The notes below the pieces were generated by a model, which did not search any database, was not told the origin of the DNA, and saw nothing but the letters and a program-made list of their open reading frames with translations. The position numbers and the translations under genes were made by a program. From the NCBI RefSeq assembly GCF_900114245.1, contig NZ_FOSK01000010.1, positions 62,001-126,000 of the forward strand: a DNA stretch of 64,000 nt, written 5' to 3'. Positions 1 to 7,280 of this stretch are shown here, piece after piece (position 1 is the first letter of the stretch; every line of letters begins with the position of its first letter). The stretch comes from Pseudovibrio ascidiaceicola (lineage in GTDB: Bacteria; Pseudomonadota; Alphaproteobacteria; Rhizobiales; Stappiaceae).

Positions 1-524
1 GCAAGTTCACAGAGGGCAGATTTAAGCGCCTTTTGGATTTGGGTTGCGGTACTGGATTATGTGCTGAGGCAATCGGCGATCTTGCGCTGCATAAGACTGG
101 AGTGGACCTCTCTGAAGGTATGCTTGATAAGGCTGATCAGAAAGAGCTTTATGATGATCTTTACCTGAATGACTTAACTGAGTTCCTGCAGAACGACTGG
201 GAAGACCACTGGGACTTAATCATCTCAGGCGATACGTTTATTTATCTTGGGGCACTGGAGGAAGCTGTTGCTGGCCTTGCGAAGAATTTAGAGCTTAATG
301 GCAAGGTAATCTTCACAACAGAAACAGCCACAGATGAGGTTTTTTCAGAAAAACCATATGTGATGAGCAATCGCGGAAGGTTTGCCCATTCAGCTGAGTA
401 TCTACGCAAAGTGCTGGCGGACAATGGGTTTACGCTGATTGAACTTGATGAAATCACGCCGCGCTATGAGGATGGAAACCCCGTTCTGGGGCTTGTTGTT
501 GTTGCGCAGTATAACGGCAAGTGA
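1..524 (+). CDS. class I SAM-dependent methyltransferase, 5' end cut off
   Basis: The reading frame is open from base 3 and ends in TGA at 522-524, so the beginning of the gene lies outside the window. The visible 173 residues start just before the SAM-binding motif I (DLGCGTG). They continue with an acidic strand (GVDLSEGML), a motif II-like stretch (LIISGDTFIYLG) and a post-III strand (LNGKVIFTTET). This is the Rossmann core of a small-molecule or protein methyltransferase with its last C-terminal strands. The substrate cannot be read from the fragment. The first possible internal start, TTG at 33, falls inside motif I and is not credible as the real start. Confidence 0.85.
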   Translation, partial: KFTEGRFKRLLDLGCGTGLCAEAIGDLALHKTGVDLSEGMLDKADQKELYDDLYLNDLTEFLQNDWEDHWDLIISGDTFIYLGALEEAVAGLAKNLELNGKVIFTTETATDEVFSEKPYVMSNRGRFAHSAEYLRKVLADNGFTLIELDEITPRYEDGNPVLGLVVVAQYNGK

Positions 525-629
525 ACTCAGCGAGCGCTTGAGATTTCTGAGTTTGCCCGATAAAGCCGCTCAGCTACGCTGGTCTGCTGCAGGCGTTTGA
601 TAAGCTCATACGCCAACTTTCTACATTGC

Positions 630-1073
630 CTAGTCTTCCTCTTCCAGAACGCGTAGGGCGGCGTCTATGGCCAATGTGTAGCCGTGAGCGCCCAGGCCAC
701 AGATCATGCCTTTTGCGACCTTGGAGATGTAGGAGGTGTGGCGGAACTCTTCTCGCTGATGGATGTTTGAGAGATGGAGTTCGATCACAGGACGTTCCAC
801 GCTGGCTATTGCATCCATGATAGCAATTGACGTGTGGGTGTAAGCGCCGGCATTGAGCACGATTGCGGTCCGTGTCTGACGGGTCTGGTGGATCCAGTCG
901 ATCAGCTCGCCTTCGTGGTTGGACTGCTTGCATTCCAGGTCTACACCCAGCTGTTTTGCGTGGGCGCGGCACTGATCTTCAATCTCTGCAAGCGTGGTGG
1001 AGCCATAAACTTCTGGCTGGCGCATTCCAAGCAGGTTCAGGTTCGGTCCGTTGAGGATGAGGATCTTCTTCAT
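630..1073 (-). CDS. aroQ: type II 3-dehydroquinate dehydratase
   Basis: Converts 3-dehydroquinate to 3-dehydroshikimate in the shikimate pathway in the cytosol. The 147-residue length is normal for the dodecameric type II family. The N-terminus has the family pattern ILNGPNLNLLGMRQPEVYG, with the active-site Tyr in VYG. The lid Arg and the ELHLSN segment with the catalytic His near residue 100 follow. I take ATG at 1071-1073 as the start because it directly precedes the conserved ILNGPNLN strand; the frame is open a little further upstream but carries no family sequence there. It stands alone, without the accB-accC genes that often follow aroQ in other bacteria, next to a TetR gene on the same strand. 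Confidence 0.95.
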   Translation of the reverse strand: MKKILILNGPNLNLLGMRQPEVYGSTTLAEIEDQCRAHAKQLGVDLECKQSNHEGELIDWIHQTRQTRTAIVLNAGAYTHTSIAIMDAIASVERPVIELHLSNIHQREEFRHTSYISKVAKGMICGLGAHGYTLAIDAALRVLEEED

Positions 1074-1111
1074 GAAAGCTCTCTGAAGTTGTGCGGTGAT
1101 CAAGTCTCACC

Positions 1112-1735
1112 TTAATGGCTCGAAAGCAGCTGAGACGCAAGGTCTTTGCTGTCGAGGCCGAGTGTTGACTTCAGTTCGTCCTTAAGGATCTGGACGGCCA
1201 TGTCTGGTGTCAGATCTGTGTCGGGCAGATTGGACACGTCATAAAGATTGAAAGCCAATGACATGAGTTTCCATGCAACAAGTTCAGCGGGCAGGGTGAG
1301 GGTATACTCGCCAGACCGGACACCTTCCTTGAGGTTGTTGCAGATCCATTCATGGCTTTTGTTGGTTTCTTCAGCGTAGACACGCGCAAACTCCGGATCT
1401 CTGTTGGCTTCATCTGCCGCGCTGATCCATATGCTGGTCTCCGCTTTTTCCTGAGGAGTTGCATTGAAGCTGATGAGACGGAGCAGGGCTTGTGTTGGAG
1501 GAAGATCTTTGGAGACCGAGATGCAGTTGTCGCCGTTTTTTTGAGACAGGTAGCGCAGGGCTTCGCACTTTAAATCTGTGAGTGATTTAAAGTGGTGGTG
1601 AAGAATGCCGGTTGCGGCTCCAAGTTGCTTGGCAACTGCACGGGTGGTGATGCCAGCAAATCCATTTTCCTTCACAACATCCAGTGTTGCCAGAATGATT
1701 GCTTTGCGGCGTTCTTCCTTCGCCAGATAGGCCAT
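1112..1735 (-). CDS. TetR family transcriptional regulator (BetI-like)
   Basis: 207 residues. The N-terminal helix-turn-helix is plain: residues about 11-53 include TLDVVKENGFAGITTRAVAKQLG followed by the recognition helix and the HHHFKSLTDL signature typical of BetI-like TetR proteins. The C-terminal helical part resembles the BetI ligand-binding domain. The gene is transcribed away from a MATE efflux gene, with 150 bases between the two starts holding palindromes and a good promoter. The simple reading is a local repressor of the efflux gene that is released by a transported compound. The ligand is unknown. The start ATG at 1733-1735 has only a weak GGAA-type ribosome site. Confidence 0.9.
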   Translation of the reverse strand: MAYLAKEERRKAIILATLDVVKENGFAGITTRAVAKQLGAATGILHHHFKSLTDLKCEALRYLSQKNGDNCISVSKDLPPTQALLRLISFNATPQEKAETSIWISAADEANRDPEFARVYAEETNKSHEWICNNLKEGVRSGEYTLTLPAELVAWKLMSLAFNLYDVSNLPDTDLTPDMAVQILKDELKSTLGLDSKDLASQLLSSH

Positions 1736-1760
1736 ATAGCGTTCCAGATTATCTCTTTAA

Positions 1761-1812
1761 ATTGGTCAATCTTGACATAGCATGAAATTGAGCGTATGTC
1801 CAAGTTGATCAA
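1761..1812. promoter_or_regulatory. candidate TetR operators between the TetR and MATE genes
   Basis: Two similar palindromic boxes flank the promoter of the MATE gene: ATTGGTCAAT at 1761-1770, just upstream of the -35, and the perfect palindrome TTGATCAA at 1805-1812, at the expected transcription start. Both fit a shared TTGrTCAA core. Their placement on either side of the -35/-10 is what one expects for a TetR-type repressor that blocks both divergent promoters. That the neighbouring TetR protein binds them is an inference. Confidence 0.5.
1772..1800 (+). promoter_or_regulatory. sigma-70-type promoter for the MATE gene
   Basis: TTGACA at 1772-1777, a 17-base spacer and TATGTC at 1795-1800. 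The -35 is a perfect match and the -10 matches four of six. Transcription would start near 1806, inside the palindrome, and lead into the MATE start at 1886. Confidence 0.6.
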
Positions 1813-1885
1813 TCGTTCAAGTTCAAATTCTTCTCAATTTTGATCGGAAATGCGGGAGGGCGCTCTCGAAGGCAAAGGGGAAAGC

Positions 1886-3262
1886 ATGTCAGTGACAATG
1901 GCAAACGAGCAGATGACCAGGGGACATCCGGCGAAAGAGTTTTTCCGGTTTGCGGTTCCTGCTGTGCTTGGCATGATTTCCATTGCGTCTGCCAGTATTG
2001 TTGATGGCATCTTTGTCGGAAACTTTGTTGGCGCGACGGCTTTGGCTGCGATTAGCCTGATCACGCCTATGTTTGCACTCTACTTTGGCGTAGTGGTGAT
2101 GCTGACCGTTGGTGCTGCCGTGATGGCTGGCAAGTTCATCGGTGAGAAACGGGAAAGAGATGCCTCCAACATCTTTATGAAGGCGCTGATCAGCGTCTTG
2201 GCCTTTTCCGTGGTGTTTGCGGCATTGCTGCTTATCTTTACGCCAACAGCTGCACGGATGCTTGGTGCAAACACGGAGACTGCTGAGATGGTGGAGACGT
2301 ATATCTTTACCGTTGCCTGGTTCTTTCCCGGTTTGAGCCTTGCGGTCGCACTGTCTCACTTTGTCCGCGTTGACGGACGTCCCAACTTTTCCCTTGCAGG
2401 GATGGTGATGATCACCGTGGTCAACATTGTGCTGGATGCCTGGATGATCGGGTATCTGGGGTGGGGCGTTTGGGGTGCTGCGTTGGCAACGGGGCTGGCC
2501 AGTCAGGCTGGCATGTTGTTTCTGCTTTTGCATTTTGCCAATAAAAGCGCAAAGTTGCGGTTTTTGCGGCCTTTTGGGTCTTGGCGGGTGATGTACACGG
2601 CTGCCTATAATGGTCTGTCTGAGTTCATCAACGAAAGCTCTGGCGGTATCGTTGTGTTCCTGTTTAACTGGATCCTGATTACCGAAATCGGTGCCCAAGG
2701 TGTGGCTGCGTTCACTATCGTGAACTACTTGTTTTTCAGCGGCATCATGGTGTTTTATGGCGTGGGTGAGGGGCTCGGGCCTCTGGTGAGTGTCAATTTT
2801 GGGGCTCGGAAACCGCGCCGAATTTATCAGTTTTTGTCACTTGGTGTTGGGACCAACTTCGTTGTTGGCTTGCTGCTGGCCTGTCTATTGATTTTTCAGC
2901 CCATGTTGCTGGCAAGCGCCTTTGTTGGAGATGCAGATCAGGCGACGGTGAAGCTGACGATCGAGATCATTGGTGTGATCTGGCCTGTTTTCCTGTTCAA
3001 CGGGGTCAACATCGCGTTCTCCGGCTATTTTACAGGTATGCATTGCGCGACCCAGTCGGCACTGATTGCGGTGTCCCGGTCTCTGGTTATGCCGCTTTTG
3101 CTGATTGTCGTCCTGTGGTTTGTGATTGGGCCGATGAGCGTGTTTTACGCCCTGCCTGTGGCTGAGGCGCTGACGTTGGTCATGACGCTTTTGATGTTCT
3201 CGCAGAAAAAGCCACACTGGATACTTCGTCAGACGCGGCGCACCGCCTCTGGCGTGCTCTAG
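1886..3262 (+). CDS. MATE family multidrug efflux transporter
   Basis: A 458-residue inner-membrane protein with about 12 hydrophobic segments in two halves, the usual MATE topology and length. These carriers expel cationic drugs or other organic compounds in exchange for Na+ or H+. The N-terminal half contains the family-typical VDGIFVGNFVGATALAAISL segment, where an acidic residue sits early in TM1-2 of each half. It resembles the MepA/NorM branch. I chose ATG at 1886 because AAAGGGGAAAGC precedes it at good spacing; in-frame codons upstream encode no membrane sequence. It is divergent from a TetR gene that probably controls it. A strong terminator follows. Confidence 0.92.
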   Translation: MSVTMANEQMTRGHPAKEFFRFAVPAVLGMISIASASIVDGIFVGNFVGATALAAISLITPMFALYFGVVVMLTVGAAVMAGKFIGEKRERDASNIFMKALISVLAFSVVFAALLLIFTPTAARMLGANTETAEMVETYIFTVAWFFPGLSLAVALSHFVRVDGRPNFSLAGMVMITVVNIVLDAWMIGYLGWGVWGAALATGLASQAGMLFLLLHFANKSAKLRFLRPFGSWRVMYTAAYNGLSEFINESSGGIVVFLFNWILITEIGAQGVAAFTIVNYLFFSGIMVFYGVGEGLGPLVSVNFGARKPRRIYQFLSLGVGTNFVVGLLLACLLIFQPMLLASAFVGDADQATVKLTIEIIGVIWPVFLFNGVNIAFSGYFTGMHCATQSALIAVSRSLVMPLLLIVVLWFVIGPMSVFYALPVAEALTLVMTLLMFSQKKPHWILRQTRRTASGVL

Positions 3263-3321
3263 GCCATTCAAATTTTACTGAGTGAGTCTTTCGGTGACTA
3301 AGTAACTTACACGTTAGGTGC

Positions 3322-3361
3322 ACGGGGTTTTGCTTACTCAAGCAAGACCCCGTTTAATTTT
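3322..3361 (+). terminator. Rho-independent terminator after the MATE gene
   Basis: Arms 3322-3335 and 3340-3353 form a 14-bp stem with one G-T wobble around an ACTC loop, followed by TTAATTTT. Confidence 0.85.
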
Positions 3362-3514
3362 GTTGCCGGAATTTGTAGTAAAATATCTCGAGTGTCTTTT
3401 GCGCGCGTGCCTACGATCACAATCTGGAGATATTTCATAGTTTTTTATGGACAAGTACTTTGACGTAGGCAATGTGGTGCCTGTGCAAAATGTCACGCGT
3501 AGTTTTGCGTGTCT

Positions 3515-3557
3515 ATTGACGGTCAATCGAACAACAGAGCTACAGCCCGGAGGCTGT
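3515..3557 (+). promoter_or_regulatory. leader palindrome and SD-containing hairpin of the aminotransferase operon
   Basis: ATTGACGGTCAAT at 3515-3527 is a perfect palindrome about its central G and looks like a regulator site. At 3542-3557, ACAGCC-CGGA-GGCTGT is a perfect 6-bp stem whose loop and 3' arm contain the GGAGG ribosome site (3549-3553) of the aminotransferase start at 3561. When folded, the hairpin would partly mask translation initiation. Both elements are read directly from the sequence; the regulatory role is inferred. Confidence 0.45.
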
Positions 3558-3560
3558 AAA

Positions 3561-4901
3561 ATGAGCCACATCTTTCCTAGAAATACCCGTGTAACACTAC
3601 CAACAGCTGCTAAAGGCGACGGGTGCTACCTCATTGATTCCACTGGTAAGAGATACCTTGACGCCTGTGGGGGCGCCGCGGTTTCCTGTCTTGGTCACTC
3701 TAATGAACAAGTGATCGACGCGATTAAGGACCAGCTGGATAAGTTTTCGTTCGCTCACACTGGCTTTTTTGGCAGTGAGCCGGCGGAAGAGCTTGCTGAT
3801 AAATTGGTGGCCCAAGCTCCTGAAGGCATTGACCGTGTCTATCTGGTTTCAGGTGGATCGGAGGCAATGGAGTCTGCTGTTAAATTGGTACGGCAGTACT
3901 TTGTTGAAAAGGGAGAAAACCAACGCTCGCATATGATTGCGCGTTGGCAGAGCTATCACGGAAATACGCTGGGAGCGCTTTCTGCTGGTGGCAACAAGTG
4001 GCGCCGTGAAATGTTCGGTCCATTGCTGATCGAAATGTCTCATATCGATCCTTGTTACGCCTATCGCTACAAAGAAGAGAGTGAAACGCTCGAAGAATAC
4101 GGCCAGCGTTCTGCTAATCTTCTTGAAGAAGAGATTTTGCGTGTTGGATCGGAAAAGGTCGCTGCGTTCTTTGCTGAGCCGGTTGTTGGTGCAACCATGG
4201 GCGCGGTTCCGGCTGTTAAAGGCTATCTGAAACGTATCCGCGAGATCTGTGACAAGTACGGCATCCTGCTTGTGTTGGATGAAGTGATGTGTGGCATGGG
4301 TCGCACCGGTCATATCTTCGCGTGTAACGAAGATGAGGTTCGTCCGGACATCGTCGCCGTTGCGAAGGGGATTGGTGCTGGTTATCAGCCACTTGGTGCA
4401 ATGCTCTGTTCTAAAGAGATCTATGACACCATCGCGACGGGTTCTGGCTTCTTCCAGCATGGTCATACCTACATGGGGCATTCGCTGGCTGCTGCCGCTG
4501 GTGCTGCTGTTATGGACCAGTTGACTGCCCCGGGCCGTATGGAGCATGTGCGGGCCATGGGTGAGAAGCTTTCCGCTGCGCTGCATGACGAGTTTGGTCA
4601 GCATCCGCATGTTGGCGATATTCGCGGGCGTGGTCTGTTCCGTGCGCTGGAGCTGGTTAAGGATCGCGACACGAAAGAGCCTTTGGATCCGTCCTTCAAG
4701 CTTCATGCAAAAGTGAAGCAGAATGCCATGAAGGCTGGACTGATGTGTTATCCGATGGGCGGTACGGTTGACGGAAAAATCGGCGACCACATTCTGCTCG
4801 CGCCTCCGTTCATCATTGATGACAGTCATATCGGCGAGATCGTTGAGAAGCTAAGCCTTGCAATGAAAGAGAGTTTCACGCAGGTCGGAGTTTCTGTCTA
4901 A
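3561..4901 (+). CDS. class III PLP-dependent aminotransferase
   Basis: 446 residues of fold-type I, class III (omega-type) aminotransferase. SGGSEAMESAVKLVRQYF near residues 97-114 binds the cofactor phosphate. LVLDEVMCGMGRTG has the ring-stacking/pyridine-binding Asp240, and VAVAKGIGAGYQPLGA carries the Schiff-base Lys269. Such enzymes move amino groups from non-alpha or alpha amines to 2-oxo acids. The start ATG at 3561 has GGAGG seven bases upstream, although the frame is open further 5'. The next gene overlaps its stop by one base (TAATG), so the two are translationally coupled. The partner is a beta-keto acid cleavage enzyme, which suggests a beta- or gamma-amino acid whose keto product is then cleaved. 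Exact substrate unknown. Confidence 0.9.
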   Translation: MSHIFPRNTRVTLPTAAKGDGCYLIDSTGKRYLDACGGAAVSCLGHSNEQVIDAIKDQLDKFSFAHTGFFGSEPAEELADKLVAQAPEGIDRVYLVSGGSEAMESAVKLVRQYFVEKGENQRSHMIARWQSYHGNTLGALSAGGNKWRREMFGPLLIEMSHIDPCYAYRYKEESETLEEYGQRSANLLEEEILRVGSEKVAAFFAEPVVGATMGAVPAVKGYLKRIREICDKYGILLVLDEVMCGMGRTGHIFACNEDEVRPDIVAVAKGIGAGYQPLGAMLCSKEIYDTIATGSGFFQHGHTYMGHSLAAAAGAAVMDQLTAPGRMEHVRAMGEKLSAALHDEFGQHPHVGDIRGRGLFRALELVKDRDTKEPLDPSFKLHAKVKQNAMKAGLMCYPMGGTVDGKIGDHILLAPPFIIDDSHIGEIVEKLSLAMKESFTQVGVSV

Positions 4902-5737
4902 TGACAAAACGGCTCATCATGAGCGCGCCGAATGGTGCGCGTCGTGGCAAAGCGGATCATCCGCAGCTGCCGGTGACGATTGAAGATGTCGTTGCTTGCG
5001 CAGTGAACGTGGAAGCGGAGGGCGCGGATGCCCTCCATGCCCATGTGCGCGGTGCGGAAGGGCAGCATGTTCTGGATGCTGGTCTTTACAAGGAGCTGAT
5101 CCTTGAAGTGACGGCCAAGTGCCCTGAACTTGCTGTTCAGATCACCACCGAAGCTGTTGGTCGGTACAGCGCGCAGGAACAGTATGATGTTGTTGCTGCT
5201 GTGGAGCCTGAGGCTGTTTCTGTTGCCATGCGTGAAATGGCGCCAGAGGGCGGTGATATGGATCTGGCGCGCCGGTTCTATCATGAAGCGAAGGAGGTGG
5301 GCCGTGCGGTTCAGCATATCCTGTATGCTCCGGAAGATGTGGCTCGTCTCGATCTGTTGATGGGTGAGGGCGTTGTTCCGGCCGGGTATGGCAGCCAGCT
5401 TTATGTGCTGGGGCGTTATGCTAAGGATCAGGAGAGCGATCCACGTGACTTGCTTGGTTTCCTTAGCGCTCGCGATGCGGCAGCTCATATCGCTCAGAAT
5501 AACCCGTTCATGCTTTGCGCCTTTGGGCGGGCTGAAACGGCATGTGGTGCGCTGGCCTTTGGTCATGGTGGACATGCGCGGATCGGCTTTGAGAACAGCT
5601 TGTGGCATGGCACTGGCAAGCTTGCCAAGGACAACGCAGAGCGTATTCAGGTGGTCTCTCATATCCGCAGTGAAATGGGTTATGAAGGCGCCGTTTCCAA
5701 GGATGATGTGCTGAAGGTGCTTGGAAAACCACAGTAA
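4901..5737 (+). CDS. beta-keto acid cleavage enzyme (BKACE / DUF849, Kce-like)
   Basis: 278 residues, one TIM-barrel domain. The family, founded on 3-keto-5-aminohexanoate cleavage enzyme of lysine fermentation, condenses a beta-keto acid with acetyl-CoA to give acetoacetate and a new CoA ester. Zinc ligands fit the family: His46 and His48 in ALHAHVR, and Glu231 in RIGFENSLW. The gene starts at the A of the upstream stop codon, so it is coupled to the aminotransferase. BKACE members use many substrates besides 3-keto-5-aminohexanoate, and no other lysine-fermentation gene is nearby. The name should therefore stay at family level. A shared bidirectional terminator follows. Confidence 0.9.
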   Translation: MTKRLIMSAPNGARRGKADHPQLPVTIEDVVACAVNVEAEGADALHAHVRGAEGQHVLDAGLYKELILEVTAKCPELAVQITTEAVGRYSAQEQYDVVAAVEPEAVSVAMREMAPEGGDMDLARRFYHEAKEVGRAVQHILYAPEDVARLDLLMGEGVVPAGYGSQLYVLGRYAKDQESDPRDLLGFLSARDAAAHIAQNNPFMLCAFGRAETACGALAFGHGGHARIGFENSLWHGTGKLAKDNAERIQVVSHIRSEMGYEGAVSKDDVLKVLGKPQ

Positions 5738-5762
5738 AGTGGGATTTCGAGACTGAGAATTC

Positions 5763-5797
5763 AAAAGGCTGCTATCTATGCGATAGCAGCCTTTTTT
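5763..5797. terminator. bidirectional terminator between BKACE and secreted-protein genes
   Basis: Arms 5763-5776 and 5782-5795 form a perfect 14-bp stem around TATGC, with A-rich and T-rich flanks on both sides. It lies between two convergent genes and can serve both. Confidence 0.85.
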
Positions 5798-6130
5798 CTA
5801 TTTGCAGTCTTTGCTGTATTCTTTGATCAGATCTTCGCGGTGGTCTGGGTCGGCTTCCAGAATGGCGGAGATCTTGCCGGAGCCGTAGCCAAGTGCGTAG
5901 ATGGCTTCCTGTTTTTTCATGCCTTTGGCATAGGCCATGGCTGTGATGACGCCTCTGGCGATGTCCTGCTTGTTGCTCTGGTTACTCACGCCGTAGAGGT
6001 AGTAGCAGATGATGTGCTCTTCGTTTTTCTTAGCGAATTTTTCTGCTCTGCTTTGATTAAAGCCTGCATCTGCAACTGATGCGCTTGCGGTGAGCATAGC
6101 CAGCCCACCGAGGATAACTCGTTTACTCAT
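5798..6130 (-). CDS. small secreted protein of unknown function
   Basis: 110 residues. The N-terminus MSKRVILGGLAMLTASASVADAG is a clear Sec signal peptide, with probable cleavage after ADA near residue 22. The mature part of about 88 residues is helical and lysine-rich, with two cysteines (IICYYLYG and the C-terminal KDCK) that could form a disulfide in the periplasm. I do not recognise the family. I used ATG at 6128-6130 because it starts the signal peptide; the longer in-frame extension is not signal-like. It stands alone between convergent and same-strand neighbours. Confidence 0.75.
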   Translation of the reverse strand: MSKRVILGGLAMLTASASVADAGFNQSRAEKFAKKNEEHIICYYLYGVSNQSNKQDIARGVITAMAYAKGMKKQEAIYALGYGSGKISAILEADPDHREDLIKEYSKDCK

Positions 6131-6258
6131 GAAAAAGCCCCCATGTTTTCGAGGGCAAGTCTGGGAAGGTATTGTGGCGACTTTTTCCTGAAATTCAGGA
6201 GAACCCATGTAATCGACAGGTATCTTTGGGGCGCCTGTGGCCTAAGCGTGGCAGTTAC

Positions 6259-6993
6259 TCAGTGCACGTCCAATCCGTACTTGCGGAAGGTTTCTTTGGC
6301 AGCTTCAGTTTCTTCGGCTGATGGCTCGCGGGTGTCTTTGAGCTGATAGGCTTTGCCCATGGATTGCCACTTGTGTTCGCCCATTTTGTGGAAGGGCAGC
6401 ACATCAACGCGCTTTACATTGCCAAGCTCGGAGACGAACTTCGCGACACCTTCAACGTTCTCGAGTGCATCGGTGAGACCCGGTACGAGTACGAAGCGGA
6501 TCCAGACGTCTTTTTCCATCTTTTCCAGACGCTTTGCGAACTCAAGAGTTGGACCAACTTCAACGCCGGTGACCTTCTTGTAGGTTTCTGGTACCCAGGA
6601 TTTGATGTCGAGCAGGTAGAGGTCTGCCATGTCGATGGTTTCGTCATCGAGGTTGGCGTGCAGATAGCCGGAGGTGTCCACGGTGGTGTGAACGCCCATC
6701 TGGTTGCAGCCCCAAAGGAGTGTTTTCAGGAACTCTTTTTGCGCCATAGGTTCACCGCCACTCACGGTCAGGCCGCCGCCACCAGTTTCAAAATAGGTGC
6801 GGTAGGTGGAGATGTCCTTCAAAAGCTCATAGGCGGAGGATTGTTTCCCGGCTTTCAGCTTTAGAGTGTCCGGGTTGTGGCAATAAAGGCAGCGCAGCGG
6901 ACAGCCAGAGGTGAACACAATGTAGCGCAGGCCCGGACCGTCTACCGTTCCGCCTGTTTCTACTGAGTGAACATAGCCCATGGTGTCTTGCAT
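6259..6993 (-). CDS. pflA: pyruvate formate-lyase activating enzyme (radical SAM)
   Basis: 244 residues. It makes the glycyl radical on PflB using SAM and a [4Fe-4S] cluster. The cluster motif CX3CX2C is at Cys31, Cys35 and Cys38 (CPLRCLYC), followed by HNPD. A glycine-rich GGGLTVSGGEP SAM-binding motif is near residues 72-82. The length matches the enterobacterial activase. ATG at 6991-6993 has AAGGACG upstream. The gene lies 287 bases downstream of pflB, on the same strand but beyond a strong terminator, so its expression depends on readthrough or its own promoter. Function is confined to anoxic conditions because both the cluster and the radical are oxygen-sensitive. Confidence 0.96.
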   Translation of the reverse strand: MQDTMGYVHSVETGGTVDGPGLRYIVFTSGCPLRCLYCHNPDTLKLKAGKQSSAYELLKDISTYRTYFETGGGGLTVSGGEPMAQKEFLKTLLWGCNQMGVHTTVDTSGYLHANLDDETIDMADLYLLDIKSWVPETYKKVTGVEVGPTLEFAKRLEKMEKDVWIRFVLVPGLTDALENVEGVAKFVSELGNVKRVDVLPFHKMGEHKWQSMGKAYQLKDTREPSAEETEAAKETFRKYGLDVH

Positions 6994-7082
6994 GGCTGGC
7001 GTCCTTTATCATTGTTTGCGAGCGGCCTGTTTTGGATAGGGAGTGAGGATTTTTCCTCGGGCCGCTTCTGCTTTTTATAATG

Positions 7083-7117
7083 CTTTAAAAGTAAGGCCTT
7101 TGACCTTGTTTTTAAAG
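7083..7117 (-). other. inverted repeat in the pflB-pflA spacer
   Basis: CTTTAAAA at 7083-7090 pairs with TTTTAAAG at 7110-7117, with an inner AAGG/CCTT pair. It lies 90-125 bases upstream of the pflA start, downstream of the pflB terminator. It could be an RNA processing hairpin or an operator for a separate pflA promoter. Confidence 0.4.
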
Positions 7118-7195
7118 ATGAAATTGTGCAACTCAGCCATTCATTTTCGGTGCATGTGCGCTCCTGTCGCATGAGATTGGCTCTTTTGTCGCAAT

Positions 7196-7230
7196 AAACA
7201 AGGCGCGGGACTGAGCCCCGCGCCTTGTTT
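7196..7230 (-). terminator. terminator directly after pflB
   Basis: Arms 7196-7209 and 7217-7230 are perfectly complementary over 14 bp with a 7-base loop. On the minus strand the stem is followed by TTTATT. It is strong by eye and sits between pflB and pflA. Confidence 0.8.
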
Positions 7231-7280
7231 TGGAATTTGAGAGGTCAGCGCTGTTAACGCTGACCGTTGACCAAGTGCTA

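Noticed and set aside
1889-2698. 269-codon open frame antisense to the MATE gene
   Set aside because: Shadow of a membrane protein gene; composition rich in His, Gln and Arg, no motif, no ribosome site.
3849-4829. 326-codon open frame antisense to the aminotransferase
   Set aside because: Shadow frame; the sense gene has all PLP motifs.
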